A stretch of DNA of 64,000 bases from a virus, in the IMG/VR virus record IMGVR_UViG_3300023179_000058, positions 25,766 to 89,765 of that record; one strand, 5' to 3'. Both the position numbers and the translations under genes were made by a program. Positions 47,365 to 57,187 of the stretch are shown piece after piece. How positions within the stretch are numbered: the first letter of the stretch is position 1; each line of letters begins with the position of its first letter. Below the pieces are notes generated by a model, which was not told the origin of the DNA, did not search any database, and saw only the letters and a program-made list of their open reading frames with translations.

Positions 47365-48516
47365 ATGTTTATAGGTCGCGAAGGTTTTTATTGGTGGATT
47401 GGTGTTGTTGAAGATAATGTAGACCCATTGTTATTAGGTCGCGTTAAAGTACGCATCTTTGGTTATCATTCTTCTTATGCAGAAAGAGCAAAAGGAATTC
47501 CTACTGAAGACTTGCCTTGGGCGACAATTGTTGTTCCGCCTAATGGACAAAACACTTACTCTAGAATTGGTCTAGGCGAATGGGTCATAGGTTTCTTTAT
47601 GGATGGCGCAGACGCACAAGAGCCAATTGTGTTAGGTATTATACCTACACCTCTTTCTGAAGGTGCAGTAACAACCGGCTTCGGTCGATACGGTTCATCG
47701 AACAGATCATTTTCTCAGATCACTACATCAAAAGATAACTATCCGCCAAACGGAAGTGCAGATAAAAGTTATTCTAGACTAGCGCAAAGAATGTCTCTAA
47801 TGTCTGAAGGTGGCCACCAGATCAATCTTATAGATCATAGTGACACAGATAATCCCTCTATCTTAGAAATAAGACATAAAAACGGAAGTTCCGTTGTAGA
47901 ACTTAGAAGTAACGGATTGACGATTAGCAATCAAGGTAAGACTAAAATCACATTTGACGATGAGCGTATATTTGCTGTAGGTCCACATGGCACAAACGAA
48001 TTATCCGTACCACCCCCTCCACCAAGTCGTGGCGGTGGTAAAATTATTTGCACAAAACTTTATGAGTTAGGATACTTGTCGCATGAGATTTATGAACTTG
48101 ATCAGCAGTTCGGTCAACTTCTAGTCGAGAAAAGTCCTGACACTTACTACGGATATATCGCATGGGCGCAAACTGTAGTAGATTGGATGGAAGGTAACGG
48201 ACCTCAATGCATGTTTTGGATTCGTGATCCAGAGAAAAGAAAGCAAGCCCAAGTTTATCTAAGTACTAAGTGGGCTAAAGAGATTGCTACACCATGGGCA
48301 AGTCACATGGCGTATCTAATGGGGTCTGAAAAAGACAAGAATGTCGCCGGCAGAGTTTTAATGAATGTTGGCAAACCAATCTGTAAAGTGATTGGTATGT
48401 GGCAAAGATGGTTTGGCAAATCTGATCAGCCGACCGGGTTATTCAAGGGTTTCCTATTGTGGGGAATCTTTGCAATTTTACGATTTATTGTATGGTTTTA
48501 TAGGAATGTAAAATGA
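47365..48516 (+). CDS. gp5-like baseplate spike with unusual C-terminal domain
   Basis: A 383-residue protein. The N-terminal OB fold (YWWIGVVEDNVDPLLLGRVKV, FMDGADAQEPIVLG) and the following beta region match gp5. The T4 lysozyme domain is absent. After a PPPPP linker (near residue 215), residues 225-330 form a helical domain (CTKLYELGYLSHEIYELD, YGYIAWAQTVVDWM) found in other phage tail proteins, and the last 20 residues are hydrophobic. This C-terminus could insert in the host membrane. Confidence 0.75.
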   Translation: MFIGREGFYWWIGVVEDNVDPLLLGRVKVRIFGYHSSYAERAKGIPTEDLPWATIVVPPNGQNTYSRIGLGEWVIGFFMDGADAQEPIVLGIIPTPLSEGAVTTGFGRYGSSNRSFSQITTSKDNYPPNGSADKSYSRLAQRMSLMSEGGHQINLIDHSDTDNPSILEIRHKNGSSVVELRSNGLTISNQGKTKITFDDERIFAVGPHGTNELSVPPPPPSRGGGKIICTKLYELGYLSHEIYELDQQFGQLLVEKSPDTYYGYIAWAQTVVDWMEGNGPQCMFWIRDPEKRKQAQVYLSTKWAKEIATPWASHMAYLMGSEKDKNVAGRVLMNVGKPICKVIGMWQRWFGKSDQPTGLFKGFLLWGIFAILRFIVWFYRNVK

Positions 48517-48674
48517 AAACAGAAGAACTTCAAAACGCACTCAACAAACTTACTGAGATTGAGAGACAAATTTTAGAGGATAATATCAACTATCACACAG
48601 CGTTGATTTTATTGAAATTGTTTCCTGACAACGAAGTGATTAAAGAATTAGTCAATAGGAGAAAGAAGTCCTAA
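48513..48674 (+). CDS. Small helical protein (53 aa)
   Basis: ATG overlaps the previous stop; TAA at 48672-48674. A charged amphipathic helical peptide with no recognised family. It ends just before a late promoter. Confidence 0.55.
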   Translation: MKTEELQNALNKLTEIERQILEDNINYHTALILLKLFPDNEVIKELVNRRKKS

Positions 48675-48680
48675 AACCTT

Positions 48681-48743
48681 TATAAATACTCTTAAATCAT
48701 AGGGGACACCCTATTTTAGTTGCTTGTCAAGTGTTTGTCAAGT
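48681..48743 (+). promoter_or_regulatory. Late promoter with structured leader
   Basis: TATAAATA (48681-48688). Just past the expected start, ATAGGG/CCCTAT forms a GACA-loop hairpin (48699-48714), followed by two direct repeats of TTGTCAAGT (48724-48732, 48735-48743). They lie in the 88-nt leader of the 48777 gene. Confidence 0.7.
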
Positions 48744-48776
48744 AATTTTGAAACATTAACCATTGAGGAACAAATC

Positions 48777-48953
48777 ATGTCCAATCACGAAACACTTGTC
48801 AATTTATTTGAGACTTACCTAAAAGAGAACGAAAAGTTCGCAGAAAAGGGCGTTAAGGCTGCCGGAACGAGAGCAAGAAAAGCATTAGCAGAGTTTACCA
48901 AAGCGGCAAAAGAACGCAGAAAAGAAATTCAGGATCAAAAGACAGCAGAATAA
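48777..48953 (+). CDS. Small basic helical protein (58 aa)
   Basis: ATG at 48777 behind GAGG. Lys/Ala/Arg-rich helical peptide (ARKALAEFTKAAKERRKE), like short histone-like proteins of T4-like cyanophages. It may bind DNA in the capsid or serve in assembly. Confidence 0.6.
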   Translation: MSNHETLVNLFETYLKENEKFAEKGVKAAGTRARKALAEFTKAAKERRKEIQDQKTAE

Positions 48954-48956
48954 TAT

Positions 48957-49334
48957 ATGGCATCCGCATTTTCCGACTTATCTTTAAGTTTTAAGATTAA
49001 TCCTATTACTGGAGATATACCACCTGCGCGTAATGAAAGTGCAGTAAAAAAGTCTCTGATTAATCTAATCAAAACTCCTGTCGGAACGCGCCCATTTGCG
49101 CCTGAATACGGATCAAGAGTTTACGACTACTTGTTTGAACCAGCAGATACACAAACAGAGTTGCGTTTAAATGATGATCTTGCACAATGTATCGAAAGGT
49201 TTGAACCTAGAGCAAAAATAGTTGCAATCGAAACCAGTATGAAAGACAATGGTATTGAAATAAAAGTTGAATATTATGTCGTGAATGTACCTGCCCTACA
49301 ACAACTAGAAACAGTAATTACAAGAACGGCATAA
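48957..49334 (+). CDS. gp25-like baseplate wedge
   Basis: A 125-residue lysozyme-related fold protein: KSLINLIKTPVGTRPFAPEYGS, the hallmark EPR-type region (here RFEPRAKI near 85), as in T4 gp25. It forms the core wedge with gp6 and gp53. Confidence 0.9.
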   Translation: MASAFSDLSLSFKINPITGDIPPARNESAVKKSLINLIKTPVGTRPFAPEYGSRVYDYLFEPADTQTELRLNDDLAQCIERFEPRAKIVAIETSMKDNGIEIKVEYYVVNVPALQQLETVITRTA

Positions 49335-49338
49335 ACAA

Positions 49339-51156
49339 ATGGCTACACCTACAAATTTAAAAATTGATGGCGTAAATTTCCAACAGATTCGCGAAAACTT
49401 CAAGAACTACTTGAAGAATCAGGACCAGTTTAAAGATTATAACTTTGACGCTTCTGGTATTTCAACGCTACTTGATATTCTAACTTTTAACACATACTAC
49501 AATTCGTTTTATGTGAATATGGTTTCTACTGAAGCAAACTTGAATACCGCACAGCGCAGAAATTCAATTGTCAATCTTGCTGGAAGTTTGAACTATGTTC
49601 CAAGATCAACAACTGCCGCAAGAATTAAAGGTAGACTTAAACTTACACCAACGGGTTCACCCTCATCACTTACACTACCTCAGTATACTCGCTTTGATGC
49701 AGTTTACGAGGGTGTGACTTATTCTTTCTTAACTCAAGAACCTTTGACATTTACATCTGGCACTAGTTACACTTTAAACAATGTTGAATTGATTCAAGGT
49801 CGTTATGCACAAGAAAGATATACGGTCAATCTTGATGATGCTACTCAGAGATTTTTAATCAATAATGCACAAGTTGACACCGCAACTTTATTGGTTCGTG
49901 TTCAAACTTCTTCAACAATCGGTACACTCAGAGTGTTTGAAAATCCAACTAATTTTGTAGAGATTAGTGGTACAACTCGCGCATACTTTATTAAAGAAGT
50001 TGAAGATGGTAAGTATGAAGTATATTTTGGTGACGATGTTCTTGGCGAAGGCCTTGATAACGATAACATCGTAATTTTAGATTACATCATTACAGAAGGT
50101 GCCGCCGGAAATCAAATTCGTGAAATAACTCTTGCGTCTACTGTATCTGGTATTCAAGATGCATTGTTTACTGCCAGTGATGTTTCAATGGGCGGTGAAG
50201 ACAGAGAAAGCGCAGAAAGAATTAAATTTGCCGCACCTAAATTCTACACAGCACAAAATCGTGCGGTTACAGTAGAAGACTATCGTGCTATTCTTTTGAA
50301 TGCTCCGAATGTCGGATCAGTAGCAGTATGGGGCGGTGAAGACAACGATCCACCATTCTATGGTAAAGTTTTTATTGCAGTAAAACCTACAGTAGGTGAG
50401 CAATTAACAACAACCGAAAAAGACAGTATTATTCGAACCATTCTTAAAAGTAAAAAAATTCTAACAGTTCAAAATGAAATAGTTGATCCGGAGTTTATTT
50501 TTATTACTATTGTTGCCGATATAAAATATGATCCAGAACAGACTGTTGCAACTCAAGATAGCGTAAAGTCAAAAATACTTGACACGATTAAAAACTACAA
50601 CGATACAGACATTAATCAATTCTCAAAGTATCTACGCTATTCAAAACTATCGCGTTTGATTGATACTTGTGAGCGTTCAATTCTAAGTTCCGAATTGACA
50701 TTATCAATGTATAAAGAAATTGATTTGCAATTGGGTCAAGCATCACGTTATGTAATTAACTTCTCAAACGCAATTGCAAAGACAACTGTAGGTCGTTTGT
50801 CAAGTTTCGGTTATGGCCTTGGCGGCGCAATTAGTTCAGCCGCATTTACATATCAAGGATTCCCTAACTGTCAGTTAGAAGATAACAACGGCATCATTCG
50901 TATTTTCCGTAGAGTTGAACAGAATATTTTTGGTGTTTCTCAGAATGTGGGAACCGTAGACTATGATACTGGACAAATTATTCTAAGCGACTTTAATCCA
51001 ACTGCGCTTGCCGCAGGTGGCGTTACTCTCAAAATTTTTACTACACCTTCTGGCAATGACATTTTGCCATTACGAGGACAAATCGTTAGCATTCGTGACG
51101 ATGACATTACGGTCAATCTAACAAACGACAAATCAATTAGCCTTGTAAGAAGATAA
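49339..51156 (+). CDS. gp6-like baseplate wedge
   Basis: A 605-residue protein with the gp6/gpJ core: DASGISTLLDILTFNTYYN (residues 34-52), RRNSIVNLAGSLNYVPR, and AQNRAVTVEDYRAILLNAPN near 300. The ring of gp6 dimers controls sheath contraction. Follows gp25 as in T4. Confidence 0.9.
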   Translation: MATPTNLKIDGVNFQQIRENFKNYLKNQDQFKDYNFDASGISTLLDILTFNTYYNSFYVNMVSTEANLNTAQRRNSIVNLAGSLNYVPRSTTAARIKGRLKLTPTGSPSSLTLPQYTRFDAVYEGVTYSFLTQEPLTFTSGTSYTLNNVELIQGRYAQERYTVNLDDATQRFLINNAQVDTATLLVRVQTSSTIGTLRVFENPTNFVEISGTTRAYFIKEVEDGKYEVYFGDDVLGEGLDNDNIVILDYIITEGAAGNQIREITLASTVSGIQDALFTASDVSMGGEDRESAERIKFAAPKFYTAQNRAVTVEDYRAILLNAPNVGSVAVWGGEDNDPPFYGKVFIAVKPTVGEQLTTTEKDSIIRTILKSKKILTVQNEIVDPEFIFITIVADIKYDPEQTVATQDSVKSKILDTIKNYNDTDINQFSKYLRYSKLSRLIDTCERSILSSELTLSMYKEIDLQLGQASRYVINFSNAIAKTTVGRLSSFGYGLGGAISSAAFTYQGFPNCQLEDNNGIIRIFRRVEQNIFGVSQNVGTVDYDTGQIILSDFNPTALAAGGVTLKIFTTPSGNDILPLRGQIVSIRDDDITVNLTNDKSISLVRR

Positions 51157-51157
51157 A

Positions 51158-54100
51158 ATGACTGATAAAGTCTATTATAATCCAACTCTTGGACTTCAAA
51201 ACATCACGCCTGCGCTTGATGATAAGACATTTTTGTTTTTCCTTGGAGTGTATTATGATTGGATGCAAACAACTGATATTACCTTCAATGGTGCTTCAGG
51301 CGCATTCGCAAACGGTGAGGTAATTACAGGGCAAGATTCAAAAGCAACAGCAACAATTCGCTATGTAGGATCAAACACAATTACTGTCTCAATGAAGACA
51401 GATACTCCTTTTGATCTTAACGAAGAAATAGTTGGTGGCACAAGTGCAAACTCAGCATTTGTTTTAGAATTATCAGACAATGTATTGCGTAAAGCATCTC
51501 GCATTCGTGAGAATAAAAACAACGAAAAGGCGCAAGGTCAGTTTCTAGAATATCTTAAAGGCGAACTGAACAAAGGCATACCAGTTAAAACTTCTGCCGA
51601 TAGAAGAAGACTGATTGCACAATTAAAAGATTTTTTTAAATCAAAGTCTACTGAAGAAGCATACACATTCTTATTCAGAGCATTGTTTAACGAAACGATT
51701 GAACTTCGTTATCCAGGCGATGATCTATTGCGTGTTTCAGATGGTAACTTTTTAAAACAAAGTACTATTCGTATTAATGAACGCTCAGTCGTTCAAGTCA
51801 TGGGTAACGCAAATGTTATTGCGGGAAATAATCTTGTTGTTGGTACAAATACAGACTTTTTAGCATTTTCAACAGACAGTCATTTTAAAATTGGTACACA
51901 GCAAGCAGTTGTATCAAGCGTTATCAACGCTACACACATGTTTGCGAAAACAAACTTTACAACAACTGCAAACAATGAGTTTGTTTATAAGTTAGTACCA
52001 ACCGATATTTTTGCTCTTAAAAACAAAACCATTCGCGGTAAAACATCTGGTGCAATTGGTGTTGTTGCTGATGTTCGTGCATCTACGCTAGGTGGTAAAC
52101 CATTTGCTGATGTTATTCTTCGATTAATTTCTGGTGGATTTACAGAAAACGAAATTATTGAAGACATTGAAAATCCTTCATCAAATGTGGTTGTGTATGG
52201 TGTTGTAAGTAGTATTAATATTAATGATGGCGGTACAGGCTACGCAGTTGATGATGAAGTGCTTATCTATGGTGATGGTGCAGAAGCAACTGCAAAAGTT
52301 ACTTCTGTTTCCGATGCACCAATTTCAAAAATTATTCTTGCAAATACAGGTATTGGTTATCAGAACAACCTGAATGCCATAGTTAATAACTCTGGAACTG
52401 GTGGCACAGGATTTGCAGTTAAAATTTCTGAAATTGCAAACACATACACCGTTGGTGCAAACAATCAATATACCGTTGGTGACACAGTATCCGTAAGAAT
52501 TGTAAATCGTGGATCTGGTTATGTTGCGTTACCTACAATTACACTACAAGACACTTCGGTTGCATCACTTGGTCTTCTACACGATAAACTCATTCGCATT
52601 AATGATCATGGTACTTTGTATGAAGTGGGCGATGCGCTTGTCTTTACCAATCCAGTAGGATTTACTGGAAACACCGCAGTAGGTAGAGTTGCTGCCGTTA
52701 CTGAACGATGGGCAGAGACTCCCGCAATTTTAGTTGCGACAGAAATTGTTGAGCCATATAAAGATGAAAGTTTGTTAGATGACTTTGGTTCAAACACAGT
52801 TAGTGTTGAAGGTGAAGGCGATGAAGAAGTTGGTATTCTAATAGAAGGTAGTTACTACGACAGAATCAAAACTGAAGATTGGCGTGGTATTGGTCCAATC
52901 GAACGCCTAGAACTTACATATTCAGCAAACGGAAATTACGCATTCGGTGATGGTTATTCTACAACCAGTCTACCAACAATTGCAGTTTCATCTGCAAATG
53001 GTATTGGTGCAAATCTTGAAGCATTTAACATTCAAGGTAAGAGTGCAGTCATTCAAATTGACGCAGGTAATAACATTGCAGGTATTGGATCAATTCGCGA
53101 AGTTACTATTCTCAATCAAGGTATTAACTATACTAATGCGACAGTTGATGCAACAGGTTCTGGTGATGGTAATGCAAATCTGACAGCAGACATTACAGGT
53201 TTGTTCGTTGATGCAGGTCGTTTCACAAACGATGATGGTAAAGTCAACTACAAAATTCTTCAAGACTCTTTATTCTATCAAGACTTTTCTTATGTTATTC
53301 GAAGCGGTTTGTCATTTGACAGATATAAAGATATTGTTAAAGAAGTTATTCACCCTGCTGGTCTAGAATTCTTTGGCGAGATTGTTATTACCAATACAAT
53401 TTCTGCCGTTGCACAATTTACTTCAGAAGTTATTGCGGATCGCGCACCAAGATTTGTTTCTCTGTTCTCATTCTTGTCATTGTGGCAAGGCTATGGATTA
53501 CCTCCACCAGTGCAGTCTTCAATTATTGTCAAGATTAAGCCAGTTGTTGCTTACATAGATCAAGCAAAACTTGACTTGCCTGAACAGAATGGTGGAACAA
53601 TTCAAGTTGAAATTAATCCAACAATTAATGTTGCGGCAATTACTCACACAGAATATCGCCCAATTATTGCACCAGTTATTGATGTTGGTATTTTTGGTGC
53701 CGCAAATGTTACAGTCATTCCTGTATCTCCAGGCGCAAGCGAATACGAGGTTGTTCTTGCGGGTGCATCTGTACCTGCTACATTTGATCCATCAGGTGCA
53801 GTCAGAGAGATTAACATTGAACCGATTGTTATCAATCAAGGCGCAACTGTTATTGAATCTACTGATTCAGGACTCAAAGGACCGCGACAATTTTTTCTTG
53901 GACCAATCGATGTTTCCGCAGAATTTATTCTGTCAAAAGTTGCACCAAAAACAGAAGTTTCTGGCGGCGTAGGTATAATTGTATCAACGGCTACATTTAC
54001 CGATTCGGAATACAATGTAGAGATTCCTATCTTTGTTGGCGTTGCGCCGACAATTATTCCGTCAGATGAAATTGCTATGCCTAAGTTTTATAAAACAGAA

Positions 54101-55807
54101 CTCAATACTTCATCTCAACTTAATAGTTTATACAAAGTTGAGATCAATTCTGTTTACACAAGACTACCGCCACTCACATATGGCGATTTAATTATTGGTA
54201 ATTTTGCTCAAGATTTAATTCTTTATGAAGCAGACACCAAGTTTAATACTACATTGTACAATGTTGGTGCCGCTAGAAATGAATACAACATTGAGATTCC
54301 ATCGTATGTTGATGTTACAATGGGATTCTATAGTGCTATCACTACAATGCAAACTGATATTAAGTCAGTTGAAATTGATATTGAATTGCTACAGAGTGTC
54401 ACAGTTACACCAAGCACTCGCTACAAGATAGACATTGTTTCTGGAGAAAGTATTACAAAAGGACAATTCCTTTTCAAGAATCTTCCTTTAGATGCATATG
54501 CAACAGAGCAAATTCAAGAGGTTGCAACTTTAACATTTAACTCTGTATCTCCAATAACTTATCCGAATGTAAGGGCGAAGACAGATACAATCATTGAGAT
54601 TGACTTACCACCGGCAGTTATCGTTCAACCTTTGAATGTTGTTCCTAGCGATTACTTCCCTGATATAAAATACATTCAGCCACAATTAAACATTGCCTCT
54701 TTAGATTATAGCGAAATTGAAGTTAATGTTGAAACATTTGCGGATGCTACAATGGCATTCTATAGCAATATCATTACAATTGAAACTGACATTAAATCGG
54801 TTGAAATTGATATTGAATTGTTTAAGTCTGTGGCTTCGTCAGCAAGAACAAAGTATACGATAGAACCATCTGCAACTAATTTGGTTATCGAAAGCACTCC
54901 GTTGCCTTCTATTGAGATTGAGATTCTATCTCCTATGGATAGATATAAAGACAAACCAATTTTAGCATACTCGCGTGAAGCAATTGCCTTGTATGAGAAT
55001 GAACCTCTACAAGATAGAATTTCTCTTGCTGGCGCAGGTTTTGTAAATGGTAAACATGATTATTACTATCAGCAAGCCCGTCTAAGACAGTTTAGAGATA
55101 CTGAAACTTCTGAGTTAGAGAATCTTTCATTCTTGGATGTATTTGGTGACGATACAGTACGCAAAAATATACCAATTACCGGTGTGATAAACACACCAAT
55201 TGTTGTATACGATGATTTGCCTATTCAGAACATTAACGGACAACAAATAAATACTGTCGCAAATGCACTATTCTCAGATAGTAGCGGATTGCGTCCTGTG
55301 GTATTTGGTTCAAGTAATAACGGCACTACTAACGGCATTATTACTTTCACAGTTCCGGCGAATGCTCCTAGTACATTATATTACATCTGTCAATTCCATG
55401 GAACAATGCAGGGAGTGCTTTCAATTACAAGTTCAGCAGGCTCAGGTGCCAATAATTATACTACATTCAATGTGACAAATTCTGGTGCTTCTGCTTATGC
55501 AATTGATGGTAACAATAACCCAACACTAACATTAGTGCGAGGAAATACATACTACTTTGCAGTTTCAGCGCCAGGACATCCTTTCTGGATTAAAACAAAT
55601 CCAAATACCGGCACAAGTAATGCGTATAGTAATGGACTAGTAACTGGTACCAACTTTACCGAAGACTTTAAAGTCCGAGATTACATCATTATTGGAAACG
55701 AAAAATTCATTATTACAGATATTGCAAACTCGGATTACATGGAGATTAATGTCTCCGCATCACAAAATTACACCAATGTTCCCGCTTATAGAGAAGTTTT
55801 TGTATAA
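51158..55807 (+). CDS. gp7-like baseplate wedge with cupredoxin-like segments
   Basis: A 1549-residue protein after gp6, as T4 gp7 (1032 aa). Residues 1-190 carry the wedge N-terminus (FFLGVYYDWMQ, then QFLEYLKGELNKGIP). A beta-repeat unit lies near 216-280. The middle is beta-rich. Near 1390-1500 are two half-domains of a cupredoxin-like fold, in swapped order: LYYICQFHGTMQG precedes GHPFWIK. Copper ligands (Cys, His, Met in the first half; His in the second) may be present. Confidence 0.75.
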   Translation: MTDKVYYNPTLGLQNITPALDDKTFLFFLGVYYDWMQTTDITFNGASGAFANGEVITGQDSKATATIRYVGSNTITVSMKTDTPFDLNEEIVGGTSANSAFVLELSDNVLRKASRIRENKNNEKAQGQFLEYLKGELNKGIPVKTSADRRRLIAQLKDFFKSKSTEEAYTFLFRALFNETIELRYPGDDLLRVSDGNFLKQSTIRINERSVVQVMGNANVIAGNNLVVGTNTDFLAFSTDSHFKIGTQQAVVSSVINATHMFAKTNFTTTANNEFVYKLVPTDIFALKNKTIRGKTSGAIGVVADVRASTLGGKPFADVILRLISGGFTENEIIEDIENPSSNVVVYGVVSSININDGGTGYAVDDEVLIYGDGAEATAKVTSVSDAPISKIILANTGIGYQNNLNAIVNNSGTGGTGFAVKISEIANTYTVGANNQYTVGDTVSVRIVNRGSGYVALPTITLQDTSVASLGLLHDKLIRINDHGTLYEVGDALVFTNPVGFTGNTAVGRVAAVTERWAETPAILVATEIVEPYKDESLLDDFGSNTVSVEGEGDEEVGILIEGSYYDRIKTEDWRGIGPIERLELTYSANGNYAFGDGYSTTSLPTIAVSSANGIGANLEAFNIQGKSAVIQIDAGNNIAGIGSIREVTILNQGINYTNATVDATGSGDGNANLTADITGLFVDAGRFTNDDGKVNYKILQDSLFYQDFSYVIRSGLSFDRYKDIVKEVIHPAGLEFFGEIVITNTISAVAQFTSEVIADRAPRFVSLFSFLSLWQGYGLPPPVQSSIIVKIKPVVAYIDQAKLDLPEQNGGTIQVEINPTINVAAITHTEYRPIIAPVIDVGIFGAANVTVIPVSPGASEYEVVLAGASVPATFDPSGAVREINIEPIVINQGATVIESTDSGLKGPRQFFLGPIDVSAEFILSKVAPKTEVSGGVGIIVSTATFTDSEYNVEIPIFVGVAPTIIPSDEIAMPKFYKTELNTSSQLNSLYKVEINSVYTRLPPLTYGDLIIGNFAQDLILYEADTKFNTTLYNVGAARNEYNIEIPSYVDVTMGFYSAITTMQTDIKSVEIDIELLQSVTVTPSTRYKIDIVSGESITKGQFLFKNLPLDAYATEQIQEVATLTFNSVSPITYPNVRAKTDTIIEIDLPPAVIVQPLNVVPSDYFPDIKYIQPQLNIASLDYSEIEVNVETFADATMAFYSNIITIETDIKSVEIDIELFKSVASSARTKYTIEPSATNLVIESTPLPSIEIEILSPMDRYKDKPILAYSREAIALYENEPLQDRISLAGAGFVNGKHDYYYQQARLRQFRDTETSELENLSFLDVFGDDTVRKNIPITGVINTPIVVYDDLPIQNINGQQINTVANALFSDSSGLRPVVFGSSNNGTTNGIITFTVPANAPSTLYYICQFHGTMQGVLSITSSAGSGANNYTTFNVTNSGASAYAIDGNNNPTLTLVRGNTYYFAVSAPGHPFWIKTNPNTGTSNAYSNGLVTGTNFTEDFKVRDYIIIGNEKFIITDIANSDYMEINVSASQNYTNVPAYREVFV

Positions 55808-55810
55808 ATA
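55803..55810 (+). promoter_or_regulatory. Late promoter before gp8
   Basis: TATAAATA at 55803-55810, overlapping the stop codon of the gp7-like gene; the expected start is about 55816, followed by the leader to gp8. Confidence 0.8.
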
Positions 55811-55822
55811 AGAGAGACTTTT

Positions 55823-55882
55823 ATGAGTGGACTTTTTACCATAAACGATAAAATAGCCAGAATTGGCTCAACAAGGAGATAA
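55823..55882 (+). CDS. Possible leader peptide (19 aa)
   Basis: ATG at 55823, just after the late start site, with AGAGAGA upstream; stop 4 nt before gp8, with the gp8 ribosome binding site inside it. No known homologue. It may couple gp8 translation, or be chance. Confidence 0.3.
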   Translation: MSGLFTINDKIARIGSTRR

Positions 55883-55885
55883 AAC

Positions 55886-57151
55886 ATGCCAGCAATTGCA
55901 ACCAGCAAATTTAGAGTGCATAATGCAGAGCAGTTTCTAGAAGCATTCTCAGAAACCTCTAATACCATTATGTACCTCTTTGTGGGTGGACCAAGCGCAT
56001 TTACCGATGACACTAACCCACCAACACCAACCAACTCAACCGCAAACATCGAATTCCAACCATGGCGCGATGCATTCGGCGCAAAGCGTATTCAGACAAC
56101 TGATGTTGTTCACGTTATTGATCGTTATGACTGGACTTCAGGTACAGTTTATGATCAATACGATGATCAAGACACAAACATTCTAGACGATGATTTTTAT
56201 GTTCTTACAGACGATTATAATGTTTACAAGTGCTTGTGGAACAACGGCGGTGGCGCATCAACAACAAAACCAACCGGTACATCTACAACACCATTTAATA
56301 CCGCTGACGGTTACAAGTGGAAGTACATGTACACTATCACTACATCTGATGCTTTGAAATTCTTGACAAACGACTACATGCCAGTTCGTACTGACTCTAC
56401 TGTAGCCTCGGCCGCAAACAATGGCGCAATCCATGTTATTCAAGTTACCGCAGGTGGTTCAACTTATGCTTCAGCACCATCTGTAACCATTACTGGTGAC
56501 GGTTCTGGTGCAACTGCAACCGCTACAGTAGCCGCCGGCGCAGTCACCGCGATCACTCTAAGCACAGTTGGTAGCGGATATTCAAACGCAACAGTATCAT
56601 TCTCAGGCGGTGGTGGTTCAGGTGCGGCCGCAAGAGCAATCATTTCACCTAAGTATGGTCACGGTAACAACGCTATCGAAGAACTTGGTGGTAAGTTTGT
56701 TATGATTAATGTCCGTCTTGACGGCTCAGAAGCAAACACTATTTCTACCGCTAACGACTTCCGTAAAATTGCTTTGGTTCGCGATCCATTCGAATTTGGT
56801 ACTGCAACTCGCGCTACATCTACGAACTATCGTCAGACATATCGCTTCACAATTCCATCACCAAACGCAAACTACATTGTTGACGAAGTAGTAACTTCTG
56901 GTTCTAACACCGCGGTTGTTGTTGAATGGGATAGCACTAACAAGTACTTGTACACAACCAAGCCAATGCCACAGACATTTGCAAATACTGCATCTGTTGT
57001 TGGTGCAACTGGTACAACAGGTACAATTTCTGGAATTGCTAACTCACAGTTAGAACCATATTCTGGTGATGTTCTTTACATCGAAAATCGTAGCCCAATT
57101 TCCCGTGCTGCCGATCAGATCGAGGACGTTAAACTAGTCATTGAATTCTAA
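55886..57151 (+). CDS. gp8-like baseplate wedge
   Basis: A 421-residue protein beginning AIATSKFRVHNAEQFLEAF, with YVLTDDYNVYKCLWNN and DGYKWKYMYTI, as in gp8 of T4-like phages. A Gly/Thr/Ala-rich inserted stretch (residues 190-250) looks like a repeat from tail-fibre-type proteins. Wedge assembly protein. Confidence 0.88.
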   Translation: MPAIATSKFRVHNAEQFLEAFSETSNTIMYLFVGGPSAFTDDTNPPTPTNSTANIEFQPWRDAFGAKRIQTTDVVHVIDRYDWTSGTVYDQYDDQDTNILDDDFYVLTDDYNVYKCLWNNGGGASTTKPTGTSTTPFNTADGYKWKYMYTITTSDALKFLTNDYMPVRTDSTVASAANNGAIHVIQVTAGGSTYASAPSVTITGDGSGATATATVAAGAVTAITLSTVGSGYSNATVSFSGGGGSGAAARAIISPKYGHGNNAIEELGGKFVMINVRLDGSEANTISTANDFRKIALVRDPFEFGTATRATSTNYRQTYRFTIPSPNANYIVDEVVTSGSNTAVVVEWDSTNKYLYTTKPMPQTFANTASVVGATGTTGTISGIANSQLEPYSGDVLYIENRSPISRAADQIEDVKLVIEF

Positions 57152-57187
57152 TCGTTATTATTACTAAACTTACTGTAGAAAAAAAAT

